In this document: positions 33,706-43,900 of the stretch, one piece after another
How positions within the stretch are numbered: position 1 is the first letter of the stretch
Layout of the letters: each line of letters begins with the position of its first letter
Assembly: GCA_020746105.1 (NCBI GenBank)
Contig: CM036657.1
Span: 5,310,417 to 5,374,416 of the forward strand
Source of the DNA: Trogon surrucura
Lineage: Eukaryota; Chordata; Aves; Trogoniformes; Trogonidae
DNA length: 64,000 nucleotides
Direction: 5' to 3'
Position numbers and translations under genes: made by a program
Notes under the pieces: generated by a model
Database searches by the model: none
What the model was told of the DNA's origin: nothing
The model's input: the letters and a program-made list of their open reading frames with translations, nothing else

Positions 33706-34012
33706 AGGCATAACCGGGTTTGGTTCACAGTATTAGATTTAAAGGATGCTTTTTTCTGCTTGCCTAGGGCTGAGGAAAGTCAGAGACTGTTTGCTTTCGA
33801 GTGGGAGAGCCCAAGTACTGGATGAAGAACACAACTTACTTGGACTGTATTACCACAAGGATTCAAGAATAGTCCCACAATATTTGATAATCAGCTGGCA
33901 CGAGATCTTGAACTATGGGAGCGCCCTTCAGAAAAGGGTGTTCTGTTGCAATATGTAGATGACCTGTTAATAGCCACAGAAGGCACAGCTGCTACTGCAC
34001 CAAGTCACCTAT
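33706..34012 (+). pseudogene. Gamma-like ERV reverse transcriptase palm remnant
   Basis: [12 protein letters not shown] (first catalytic Asp) at about 33732, a stop near 33822, then [17 protein letters not shown] at about 33852 and [12 protein letters not shown] (second catalytic pair) at about 33948. The fingers domain is missing and frames are shifted. Confidence 0.88.
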
Positions 34013-34449
34013 GAAATATCAGGAGGCCAACGAGAACTAGGTCCAGAACAAAAAGAGGCCATCTGCCAAACTCCACTGCCCGAAACGGTAAAAGAACTTA
34101 AGAAGGATGTGTGCCCTGGTGTTGGGACTGCCCGATAAGTAAGTGAAGAATGACTGGGATGCTTACGAGCAGTGGCGGCAGTTATTCTAAGTCTGAAAAT
34201 TCACCCTAGGCCAGAGAATAATTGTTTTAGTATCCCACGCAGTATCAGCAGTTCTTGAACAGAAAGGAAACCATTGGCTTTCCCCTTCCAGATTCCTGAA
34301 ATATCAGGCCATTTTGATGTGAAAATTGAGGTCACTAACATTGTGAATCCAGCCTCTTTCCTCAGCAATGCCATTTCGGAACAACCTGCCCATGATTGCA
34401 TCAAAGCTGTAGAAGCTGTATACTCCAGTTGGGTGGACTTGAAGGAGAT
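34013..34449 (+). pseudogene. Gamma-like ERV RT connection to RNase H
   Basis: Pieces read LGPEQKEAICQTP, LGQRIIVLVSHAVSAVLEQK (about 34203), GNHWLSPSRFLKYQA and HDCIKAVEAVYSS (about 34392), in the order of a gammaretroviral pol. The fragment is cut by the solo LTR at 34455. Confidence 0.85.
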
Positions 34450-34454
34450 ATGCA

Positions 34455-35062
34455 TGTGAGGGACTAGATGGATGTCTCAAACAGTAAACAAGCCAGAGCC
34501 GCCTGCCTGGTGCCTGTCTGTGTTTTTGTATGGGGGTGACTCAGCACTTTGCTGAGCCCCCTGCCCCAGCCCTGCACCCCTGGAGCTGTGGGGGTGGACA
34601 GGGCTTGGAGCTGTGGCTGCAAGAAGCCAGGAGAGGGAGGGGTAACACATCCCCCCTCAGAAGCCCCCACCATCCCCCAACCTCGTTCCCGGTCTGTGGC
34701 GGGAACTGGACTGTATAAAAGGCTGTCACCCCGGGCACTTGGGCGCTCTTCGCCCACCACTAGAGGATTGCTGTGATCGTTGCTGGATCCAGGGGTGGTG
34801 CTCTTTCCTTTCTCTATCGCTTTCCTTCTCTCTCTTTCTAGCTTTAACCGGGAACTATCTATGGGAAGGCCGGTTTCTTTTGCTTATTAATAACTAGTTG
34901 TTGTGCAGTGTGTTGATTGTGCCAAGCGGGCAATTGAAATACCTCGTTGTCAGGTGGTTGATAAATAAAATTGCTGTTTCAGATCCTTGGTGTAAGTCAC
35001 CTTAATCCTGGTCTTGGAATCAGTGAACCTGGGTCAACATCCTGAAAGGTTGGGACGTGACA
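34455..35062 (+). mobile_element. Solo LTR (608 bp) with 5 bp TSD, inside pol
   Basis: TGTGAGGGACTAG to GGGACGTGACA, flanked by ATGCA at 34450-34454 and 35063-35067. TATA box tataaaagg at about 34715 and AATAAA at about 34965. The pol text continues on the other side (EDWYVDRSSF), which confirms insertion into the older ERV. The 5 bp duplication suggests ERVL-type. Confidence 0.9.
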
Positions 35063-35067
35063 ATGCA

Positions 35068-35760
35068 GAGGACTGGTATGTGGACAGGAGCAGTTTTGTC
35101 TGACAAGGGGTCTGTGTACGGATGAGGTAATCGAAGTGGGACCGCTTCCCGTCAGGACATCGGCCCAGAAGGCTGAGATCATAGCTCTGACAAGGGCCTT
35201 AGAATTGGCGAAGGATAAGAAAATCAATATTTGGACAGATTCAAAATATGACTTTGGAGTAGTACATGCACATGGTGCAATATGGAAGGAGCGAACATCA
35301 TAAGGAGATACTAAAATTACTTGAGGCAGTACAATTGCCCTTAGCACTTGCTGTTATGCATTGCAAAGGAGACACTAATCCTGAAAAGGGAAATAGGCTA
35401 GCAGATTTTGAGGCCAAGCTAGCGGCCAAACGAGCATCCGAAAAGAAAATTTTAGCAGTCGTACCAGGGAACGAAAATCAGATCTTGAGGGAAGCAGAGA
35501 AGAATGAAATAAAATATCTTGGAGGGAAAATGCTAACTATGGGGTTCACCCAGATAAGAGACTGTAGACATTGGAATTAAACCCCAGATTCCTGGAGAAC
35601 AGTGGCAGATTGATTTCTCAGAACTCCCTAGAAAAAGGGAGTTTTCATATCTGTCGGTATTGACAGACACCTTTTCTGGTTGGCCAGAGGCATTGCCCTG
35701 TAGGACGAATAAGGCAAGAACTGCTGTGGTATATCAATGCTTTGAATGCTTGCCTTGGGT
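35068..35760 (+). pseudogene. Gamma-like ERV RNase H and integrase remnant
   Basis: RNase H: DWYVDRSSF, KAEIIALTRALELA (about 35172), WTDSKYDFGVVHAHG (about 35232), then NRLADFEAKLAAKRA (about 35391). Integrase: GEQWQIDFSELP (about 35601) and LTDTFSGWPEALP (about 35658), then lost near 35760. Several frameshifts. Confidence 0.86.
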
Positions 35761-36784
35761 TTTTTTTGTTATTGTAACTTGGAAGGAAGAAAGAAAAATA
35801 ATCCCATTCAGGTCCCCAGTTAGCAAAGATTTTATGTACAGTTCTGTTGCTGGCAAGAGTAAACTTAGTCCTAGTTTAAAATGCTCAGCAGCTAGACACG
35901 TGAGCAGTGTGCCCTGGTAGCAGTGAAGGCTGACAGCGTGCTGTGCTAACAGGAGCATAGCCAAGGTGGAGGCAATTAGGTTGTCTTTCCATCCTACCTT
36001 GTTTTGGCATTCTTTCTCATTTGGAAGTCTGATGAGAAGCTGCCCAAATGGTTTAGTGACTTGGGGCACAGAACCTGTGAGGAGAGGCTGAAAAAAATGA
36101 GTTTATGGGATTGAACCAGCAGCCTTTCTGCTATCTGAGGAGGAGATTATTTATAAAGTTCTCAGTGAGGTTTGCTCCATGGGGTCAGTCAAACATTGGA
36201 GTGGAGCAAGGGGAGCTCTGTAGTCTTTTGTCCTGAGAGGTTCTCGAATTTCAACATGACAGAACGCTGAGCTTGGTTTGAATTCCACGTTGGCCCTGTT
36301 TTGAGCAGGAGGTTGTGATAGAGCCCTTGTGAGATCACCTCCACTCTTCAGAGTTCTGGGATTAAATGTATATGTAGTGTCAGGCTGAAATGATTTACTC
36401 TGATGGGTCAAACAGGGAAACTGCTTAAACACTTTACATGCTGTGCTCCTCTTTGGCAGGGTCTTACTTAAGTTGTGTACTCAAAGTAATCTTGTTTTTT
36501 TGTAAACATCAGGTATCTCCATTTCACAAAAGGAGTAAGTTTAAAGCATAGTTGAAGTGGAATAATTTTGTGTAGCAGGGAATAATTTTGGATTTTCTTA
36601 ACTACAGATGTTTTTACACTGAAATTCACTTTGTATACTTCATTGTGTTTAGCAGCGGTGAAGAAAGCCTTAGCAGTTCTCCTCCAAGTGATCTGGAAGG
36701 CACATTCTTCTTTGAACTCAATCCTAAAACAAAGCGATAAACTCTTAGCTGTCGATCTTAGCATTGACACAATGCTTAGATTGC
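35761..36784. other. No feature recognised
   Basis: About 1 kb with no frame or element I can identify with confidence. The words 'gaggagaggctgaaaa' near 36080 are weakly CR1-like but too short to call. Confidence 0.35.
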
Positions 36785-38358
36785 CACAATCAATGGCTAC
36801 AAGCTCTTCCGCAGGGATAGACAGGGAAGCAGAGGTGGTGGGTTGGCCCTGTATGTTCAGGAATGTTATGAAAGCTCTAAATTTGAGCACAGTGATAATG
36901 AGATTGAAAGTGTTTGGATTAGGTTAAGGGTTAATAAAGATGATACCGCTGTAGGGGTCTGCTATAGACCTTCCAATCAGAGCAGGGAGGTAGACGAAAC
37001 TTTCTATAAGCAACTGGGACAAATCTTGTGGTCACTGGCTGTTGTTCTTGTGGGGGACTTGAACCTCCCAGGTATCTGCTGGGAATACAACACAGCAGAG
37101 AAGGAACAATCCAGGAGGTTCCTGGAATGTGTTGAGGATAATTTCCTTACGCAGCTGGTAAGTGAACCAACTGGGGAAGGTGCCCTGCTGGACATTCTGT
37201 TTGTGAACAGAGAAGGTCTAGTGGAAGATGTGGCAGTTGGAGATCGTCTAGGGACCAGTGACCATGAAATTATCAAATTCTCTATTATTGGAAAGACTAG
37301 GAAGAGTGAGAGCAAAACTGCCACTTGGGACTTCTGAAGGGCAGACTTTGATCTGTTTGGGAGGTTACTCAATAAAATCCCTTGGGAATCAGTTTTGAAG
37401 GGTATAGGAGTCCAGGAAGGCTGGACACTACTTAGGGAGGAAATCTTGAAGGCACAGGAGCAGGCCATCCCTACATACCTTAAGACAAGCCGGCGGCATA
37501 GAAGACCAGGTTGGCTGAATAGGGACATATTGCTGAAGATCAGGGAAAAAAGAGTTTATGGCCTCTGGAAAGGAGGGCAGGCCACTCATAGTGAATATAA
37601 GGATACCGTTAGGTTATGTAGGGACCTTATTAGAAGGTCCAAGGCCCAGTTAGAAATTAATCTGGCTTTGAAAGTAAAGGACTGTAAGAAAAGCTTTTAT
37701 AAGTACATTAATAACAAAAGAAAGAACAGAGAGAGCCTCCATCCCCTGCTAGATCCAGAAGGAAATATAGTAACAAAAGATGAGGATAAGGCTGAAGTGC
37801 TTAAAGCCTTCCTTGCCTCAGTCTTTAGCAAAAGTAACACCTGTATTGAGGGCAGCCAGTCCCCCAAGCCAAGAGAATGGGACTGGGAGAAAAATGTCCC
37901 CCCCACAATTCACGAGGAGATGGTCAGGGACCTACTCCTCCACGTCGACGTCCATAAATCTATGGGGCCAGATGGGATTCATCCTAGAGTCCTGAGAGAG
38001 CTGGCGGGGGTGCTCACCAGGTGACTCTCCTTCATTTATCAGTAGTCCTGGCTGACTGGAAGTCAGCCAGTATAACACTCATCTATAAGAAGGGAAAGAA
38101 GAGGATCCAGGAAATAACGGGCCTGTCAGTTTGACTTCAGTGCCAGGGAAGCTGATGGAGCAGATCATCCTGAGTTCCATGATGCAGCACATGCAGGACA
38201 ACCAGGTGATCAGGCCCAGTCAGCATGGGTTTGTGAAGGGCAGGACCTGTTCGACTAATCTGATCTCCTTCTATGACTGGGTGACCTGCTTGCTGGATGA
38301 AGGAAAGGCTGTGGATGTCATTTATCTCGACTTTAGTAAGGCATTTGACACAGTTGCC
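36785..38358 (+). mobile_element. CR1 ORF2: endonuclease and RT, 3' truncated by an ERVK LTR
   Basis: Endonuclease text starts near 36788 (NGYKLFRRDRQ-like), then VGVCYRPSNQ, LVGDLNLPGICWEYN (about 37050) and SDHEIIKFSI. Linker KRVYGLWKGGQATHSE (about 37545), [24 protein letters not shown] and [12 protein letters not shown] (about 38313). Stops or shifts lie near 37335 and 38022. The LTR at 38359 cuts it just after the first RT catalytic Asp. Confidence 0.92.
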
Positions 38359-38703
38359 TGTGGGGGACAGCAGCTGGACTGCTGAAAACCTGGCATGGGT
38401 TGAAGACATTGACCTTGACAAATTCCCAGTGTACCCTTGAGATGGGAAGTTGTGTGTGCTGAGTTTGGACACGTTTGCGGAACCTTCTCCCTCAAGATCC
38501 GGAGGGATGAGCCCAGCCGGAAGCTGCTCAGTGTTAACCAATTAGAACTTGAACAACAAGTGTTTAACCTATAGGCAAAGGCCACGCTACCTTCTACTAC
38601 CTTCGACTATGTATAAAAGGCACACCCTTTGTATAATAAAGGAGCCATTTTTGAGCCACTTTGATCACCACTCAGATGTGTCGTGTCCGTCTCTACAACG
38701 ACA
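38359..38703 (+). mobile_element. ERVK 5' LTR (345 bp)
   Basis: TGTGGGGGACAGCAGC to TCTACAACGACA. TATA box tataaaagg at about 38611 and AATAAAGG at about 38635 define a short R region. A tRNA primer site and gag follow on the same strand. The last 135 bp are nearly identical to 52817-52951. Confidence 0.9.
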
Positions 38704-38705
38704 TC

Positions 38706-38723
38706 TGGTGACCCCGACGAGTT
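38706..38723 (+). other. Primer-binding site, tRNA-Trp type
   Basis: TGGTGACCCCGACGAGTT lies two bases after the LTR. It matches the 3' end complement of tRNA-Trp (TGGTGACCCCGACGTGAT), the primer used by avian alpharetroviruses, with three mismatches. The related element at 52954 has TGGTGACCCTGACGTG. Confidence 0.75.
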
Positions 38724-38909
38724 GACGTGTCGACATAAGAAAAACGACGTGATAAAAAAAAGGCAAAAAAATGGTGTTTTGGGCTGCACGGCAACATGCA
38801 GCGAAGACAGAGTCCAGTGTAACAGAGAGCATAGGGAGTCTGCTTTGGTCCGGACCTGAGAGTTAAGACACCTGGAAAGGTGAAGCACCGAGAACAGGGT
38901 TTAAGAAAT

Positions 38910-39584
38910 ATGGGTCAACATATTTCTAAAGAGGAGGACTCTATTTTGTGCCTCTGGAAAGCTCTTGCTAAAAGAGGGGTTAAGTATAGTGATTTTGCGC
39001 TACAGCGTATGTTACTGTGGAGTGAAAAGCAGGGATTTGAGGCGTCTGCGTCTGTCGCTTTCAGTGTTTCTGCTTGGCAAGAGGTGGGGCAGAAGTTATG
39101 GGACACAATTTCTTTAGGATCGAAGGACGCTTCTGAGTTAGCTACTACTTGGTGGCTATTGAGTGAGACTCTGAAAGAAATGAGAGCAGAGCAAGAGTTA
39201 AAAGAAAAAGAATTACAGGAGATTTCGGGGGAGGTGGCTGCTGGGACCCCCCATGAGGAGGTTGAAGGAAGGATGGAGGCTTTGCAGCTCCCTCCTCCCT
39301 CGGACTCTAACAAAAAATCACATTCGACCTCTCCAACACAGAGATTGTCAGAGACCGAATGCCTTTCCCCGCAGTATTTTTTAGACAATAAACCAAGATA
39401 TAAGACACCTGCACAGCAATTAGCAGAGGTAACATCTGAAGGCAGTTGTGTTGGAACCCCACCAGCCCCCTTTGATGTGAAAGTAGGAGGTTTTTCAGCC
39501 CAACCATCCGCTGGTGCCTCTCAGTACCCTCCCTTGCCAGATAGTGATAACAGTGAAGATGAAGGGAGGAGAGTCGCCCTTTGA
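38910..39584 (+). pseudogene. ERVK gag, matrix and proline-rich region (truncated)
   Basis: Starts MGQHISKEEDSILCLWKAL: Met-Gly suits N-myristoylation, and the helical matrix domain spans about residues 1-100 (LLWSEKQGF, WQEVGQKLWD). A charged linker follows (MRAEQELKEKEL), then a proline-rich part with YPPLPDSD near residue 213. The stop is at 39582-39584. Betaretroviral Gag would continue; gag-like text in another frame (EKAAEV-DWNLVDW) goes on to about 39770 and then gives way to CpG-rich sequence. No capsid, nucleocapsid or pol. Confidence 0.88.
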
Positions 39585-39770
39585 TCATGTACACAGGAGG
39601 GTGGCCCCGCCTGTCGCCCAGAAAAGTGAACAGGAAAGGCAGCCCCCTGGACATTACCCCCAGCTACTGTGACTGTTATACCTCGTAATCCCGTGTGATT
39701 TTGGAAGCAAGTTCGGGAAAAAGCTGCTGAAGTAGGAGATTGGAATTTGGTAGATTGGCTCCACAGCCAA

Positions 39771-40464
39771 TTATTGGCCCGCATTATCAGTGCCCTCCCC
39801 CTCCCGACCTTCCCCCTCACCGGCAGGACTAAAGGAGAACACCACCTGGGCCCCCATGCCCTTGACTACCGCCCCCAGAGCTCTGGGGTCACTGCTAGGG
39901 GAAACCCGGACAGTATCAAAAGCGTCACGGGTGCCCGGTTCTCAGCTTTGGGTCTCCTTTGCCGCTGAAGTTTCAGTCACGGGAGACGGATCGGTACCCG
40001 CGCTCCAGTCAAATCGACATTCGAGTCCTCGTCCTTCCCGACAGAAGGGTCGGGAACTACGCCTCCAGCCTCACTTATTGTCCTTTTAGCCTTCACATCC
40101 TCGAGGCGCCGCCTTGTCTAAGGCTCCGTTTTAACCAAGTCCAGCAAGAGCAAGTTAACCAAGCTCACGCCTACTCCGCGACCTCTTCGTAGCCGTTCCT
40201 GGGTTTCCAGCACACACGCGCACAAAGAGCGCCCGACAGGCTCCGCGCAAAACTTCGCCTGGTCGCTCGGGGACATCGAAGAGATGAAGACGCCTTCCCG
40301 CGGGCGTCTCCTCCGAGGCCTCGGCGACACGGCGTTCGAGGGCAACGAAGGATCGCCCTGCTCTCCCACGCCCATCTCCCTTTTGTAAGGGCCACCCTTG
40401 CACGGCACGCCCGTAGCGTCACGTGCGGCCTTTTCTAAAGCTTTAGCAGCAGCCTACGCCGGCT
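39771..40464. other. CpG-rich sequence without recognised gene
   Basis: Unusually many CpG dinucleotides compared with the ERV and CR1 DNA around it. Frames here overlap in several registers with no family signature. It may be decayed ERVK gag or part of the HINT-containing block. Confidence 0.4.
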
Positions 40465-41520
40465 TTCACAGAATCACAGAGTGTTAGAGGTTGGAAGGGA
40501 CCTCAAAGATCATCTAGTCCGGCCCCCCTGCCAGAGCAGGACCACCTACAGTAGGTCGCACAGGAACGCGTCCAGGCGGGTTTTGAACGTCTCCAGAGAA
40601 GGAGACTCCACAACCTCCCTGGGCAGCCTGTGCCAGGGCTCTGTCACCCTCACAGTGAAAAAGTTTTTTCTAATACTTTTATGGAACCTCCTGTGTTCCA
40701 GCTTGCACCCATTGCCCCTTGTCCCGTCAGTGGACGCCGCTGAAAAGAGCCTGGCTCCGTCCTCCTGACACTCCCCCTTGACATACTTATAAACATTGAT
40801 GAGGTCACCCCTCAGCCTCCTCTTCTCCCAGCTAAAGAGACCCAGCTCCTTCAGCCTTTCCTCATCAGGGAGATGTTCCGCTCCCTCCATCGTCTCTGTG
40901 GCTCTGCTGCTGGGCTCTCTCCAGCAGCTCCCTGTCCTCAAGAGAGCCGAGGGGCCCAGGACTGGACACAATATTCCAGATGCGGCCTCACCAGGGCAGA
41001 GTAGACGGGCAGGAGGACCTCTCTTGACCTACTTGCTACTCCCCTTCTAACACACCCTTGGCCTTCTTGGCCACGAGGGCACATTGCTGGCTCATGGTCA
41101 TCCTGCTGTCCACCAGAACCCCCAGGTCCCTTTCCCCTGCACTGCTATCCAGCGGGGCAGTCCCCAACCTGTACTGGCACATGGGGTTGTTCTTTCCCAA
41201 GTGCAAAACTCTACCCTTGCCCTTGTTGAACCGCGTGAGATTTCTCCCCGCCCCGCCCTCCAGCCTGTCCAGGTCTCTCTGAATGGCAGCACAGCCTGCT
41301 GGGGTGTCAGCCACTCCTCCCAGTTTCGTGTCGTCAGCAAACTTGCGGACAACGCTCTCTAATCCCTCGTCCAGGTCATCGATGAATGTATTGAACAGCA
41401 CCGGCCCCAGCACTGGCCCCTGAGGGACCCCTCTAGACACAGGCCTCCAACTAGACTCTGGCCCAGTGACCACAACTCTCTGGCTTCTTCCCTTCAACCA
41501 ATTAGCCGCCCACCTCAGTG
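40465..41520 (-). mobile_element. CR1 LINE 3' half
   Basis: Tail at 40465 (ttcacagaatcacagag). Minus-strand text: [39 protein letters not shown], then upstream [26 protein letters not shown] (about 41340-41300) and [14 protein letters not shown] (about 41450-41410). Broken by frameshifts near 40970 and 41040. It ends at 41520, where CpG-rich sequence resumes. Confidence 0.93.
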
Positions 41521-41799
41521 CTGGCTTTACGTACGTTTGCGTACCACGTCGCGGACTTTGGGTAACCACGTCCCTTTTAACGCGACACACGCCCAAAAAG
41601 CTAAGGGCTTGCTTCCTACGAGACGCGGGAGACTGCTAAGCGCGTCCAGCGTCACGCCTCGAGCGACCGGGCGAATCGTTACCCATCCATAGAACGCCGT
41701 TAACAGACCGAAACACGTTCCACATGCTTGCACTCCGGGGAGACCCCATTTACGCTTGCAGAACTATTTCCCTCAGTAAGACGCACGAGACGGAGATGA
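41521..41799. other. CpG-rich 3' flank of the HINT gene
   Basis: No element or frame recognised. CpG-rich (tacgtacg, gcgacacacgcc). Immediately downstream of the HINT polyadenylation site. Confidence 0.4.
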
Positions 41800-41817
41800 T
41801 ATCCCCATGCTAAGTCT

Positions 41818-41823
41818 TTATTG
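41818..41823 (-). terminator. Polyadenylation signal of the HINT gene
   Basis: AATAAA on the minus strand (tttatt on plus), about 63 bases past the present stop codon at 41886-41888, in the context CACAATAAAGACTT. Confidence 0.7.
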
Positions 41824-41885
41824 TGCAACTGCTGCTCAAGGCTCTTTATCACCTTCCACAGACGCGCGTCACAAAAAATTAGCCA

Positions 41886-42125
41886 TCAACCGTGGGCGAC
41901 AGACAAAACCCGTTCGGTGGCGATTCGGACGCGTGCGGCAACTCTCGCGGTGCAAAAACCTTGGCCAGGCGGCCAGCCCAACTGACGGCCGCCCGGAACG
42001 CGTAGATGTACGTGACAGACGGACCGCCCGCCCTCGGGCCCTTCATCCGCAACCGTCCGGAATCCATGGGTCGGGCCCAGGCGAGCAGCACGCTTCTTGC
42101 CAACAGTCATTAAATGCCCGAGAAG
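41886..42125 (-). pseudogene. HINTW: HINT exon 3 with HIT motif and extended C-terminus
   Basis: Begins after the acceptor CTTCTCCAG at 42126. It encodes [17 protein letters not shown], then [16 protein letters not shown], the HIT motif H-x-H-x-H with the last His replaced by Arg, and ends WPPG. HINT1 stops right after WPPG; here that codon (41963-41961) is CAA, so reading continues for 25 residues ([13 protein letters not shown]...) to TGA at 41888-41886. Confidence 0.9.
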
Positions 42126-42929
42126 CTGGAGAAGGAAGTACAAAACCATAAATAAATAAACCGGAAGAAAACGCCACACGCAAAGAGGGGGGAGGGCAGG
42201 AAGGGACGAGAGCAGAGGAGAACCACCCAGAGAAACCAGTTCGCCGCTTCCTAGCGATTCGGCCACTGCGCTTCAACTTCCCCTCTGTCCGCCCGCCCGC
42301 CCCTGCCGCTTTCCAAGCAAAGCTACAAAGACCGATTATGCACACCACGGGGGGCGGGGGGAGGCAGAGCTATGCCGGTTTTTCCAAGCTAGACAGCAGC
42401 AGACCACAAGGCAGCCACAGAAGCTAAGTTTGTCTCCGGGTCAAAGCCCCCATCGTACCCTCAGGCAACGTAAGCAGTTCTGGTGGAAAAGAAACTTCAG
42501 GCTGCCTTTTGCGTGGGTTTACAAAGTCCTCGAACTCGGCTTTCATAGCTAAAAGCGAAGCATCCAGCACCTCTCAACCAGCTTTGCCCCCGACCTGCCA
42601 AAACCCCCAAGCCCTCTTCTCCGTAGTAGCAGAAGTACCACTGCTCTTACGCTAAACCGCGGCAACGGGCATCAGACCGCGCTCCAAAACGACGCTGCAT
42701 TTCGCGCCAGAAGCACATCCCCAGGCATGGGCGTTGCTTTATATCACTGCTTTCAGTCAAAAAGCTCCACCCCATTACAAGCCAGAGGCAAAAGATTACA
42801 GCGCCAGAAAACCCCAAACAGCCTGCTGTGCCCTACCAAGAGGGAAAGGGGGGGATGGGAAAGAGCCTAGTAAATTAGGAACTAATTACAGGTACAGTTT
42901 AGCGTCCAGAAAGCTTCCGCAGTACTCAC

Positions 42930-43034
42930 GGATTCACCAGAGCCTTCTGCTTCGGATGACCTGATGACTGGCTCCTTAGGCACGACTAGGAAAAGCGCCG
43001 GAGCTTGGGGTGAACGGTCATGGAACGCAAGGCA
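42930..43034 (-). pseudogene. HINTW: HINT exon 2
   Basis: Acceptor CTCTTCCTCCAG ends at 43035 and donor GTGAGT starts at 42929. The 35 codons read CLAFHDRSPQAPALFLVVPK then EPVIRSSEAEGSGES, matching the HINT1 exon that carries the CLAFHD and PQAP segments. HINT1 has a basic KKHISQ where this copy has KEPVIR. Both splice phases are zero and compatible with exons 1 and 3. Confidence 0.92.
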
Positions 43035-43179
43035 CTGGAGGAAGAGCGGACCGTTAAAACGCAATTGGCTTCCGAGAAAGGTAACGGCTGAAGCAAATCA
43101 ACGTGCCCCACTGAACTCGGCAGCAAACTTTGCACGACTTGCAGTGCCAAAGGGCTATCACGCGGCAAACGTCTGCGGC

Positions 43180-43900
43180 TGCCACCAAGTGCGTCACCGT
43201 CAGAGGCCCTCCTCTACGCACGCGCGCACACGACACGGTGGGGCTGGGAACCGAGGCGAGCCGGACAGCACCAGCAACCCAGTACGCGCCGCGGCAGCCG
43301 GGGGGAGGGGGGGCACCCAAGAAGCGCGATGTTTTAGGGATGGTGCAGTAGAGCGCGCCACACCCCAGAGAGGCCCCGGCCGGCCGGCCGGCCACCCGCA
43401 GCAACGCCGCCACCCGCCCTGCCGCGCTCCCGGGCACCGCGCAACGGGTCCTCGGCTCAGGGTGCCTGCGAGCGCGGGGGGAGGGGGAGGGGGGGAAGAG
43501 GAAGCGCGCACAGAGCAAAGCCGCGGCTACCTCCTCGTCCTCGTAGATGACGTCGGCGGGGAAGCGCCTTGCCGATGACCTTTCCGAAGGCGGTAGCGGC
43601 GCCGCCGGGCCGGGCGGCCCGCGCCCCGATAATCTCGTCGGCCACGACAACGCCCGCTGTCGCCGCCGCGCTTCCTCCGCTCGGCCAGGCCCTCCGCGGC
43701 GCCCATTGGGCCGCCAGAGCGCCGCCGGCCGATCCCGCGTCTCGATTGGCTGTCTCGTCTGTCGTTTTCGCTTGTCCCCGCCCCCTCGGCGGGGCCGCCC
43801 TCGTCGGCCTGGTGCTTACCGGGGCTCGGGGCGCGGAGGGATCCGACCTGGGGGTGCAGGGAGAAGACGGTGGGCGAGTCCGCGGAGGGATGCGTGCCGT
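43180..43900 (-). promoter_or_regulatory. CpG island promoter of the HINT gene
   Basis: Dense CpG and GC-rich sequence over the first exon and upstream. On the minus strand two CCAAT boxes are visible (attgg on plus at 43705-43709 and 43745-43749) with a GC box (ccccgccccc on plus at 43776-43785), and no TATA. This is a typical housekeeping promoter, 60-140 bp upstream of the start codon position. CpG retention suggests it has been kept unmethylated in the germ line or formed recently. Confidence 0.75.
43531..43645 (-). pseudogene. HINTW: HINT exon 1 with lost start codon and frameshift
   Basis: Reads (M)ADEIIGARAARPGG...FGKVIGKALP, where the first codon is GTG instead of ATG. One extra C near 43562 then moves the frame, so the continuation ADVIYEDEE is read in the next frame. 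The donor GTAGCC starts at 43530. No in-frame upstream ATG replaces the start. Confidence 0.88.

Larger units (their letters stand above)
41800..43645 (-). pseudogene. HINTW: HINT1-family gene, probable W-linked HINTW copy, damaged
   Basis: Three exons with consensus splice sites together follow HINT1, a histidine-triad purine phosphoramidase of about 126 residues. Introns are retained (496 and 804 bp), so it is a DNA duplicate, not a retrocopy. Lesions: the start codon is GTG at 43645, a single extra C in exon 1 shifts the frame, the third His of the HIT motif is Arg (HVHLRV), and the normal stop is CAA. Divergence from HINT1 and the W-like surroundings favour HINTW, reported as multicopy and lacking an intact HIT motif in neognath birds. 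Alternatives are a HINT1 pseudogene elsewhere or a functional copy with sequence errors. HINT identity is firm; W linkage is inferred. Confidence 0.85.

Noticed and set aside
36468-36927. 140-codon minus and 98-codon plus frames
   Set aside because: No family signature; the plus frame is partly CR1 endonuclease in the wrong frame.
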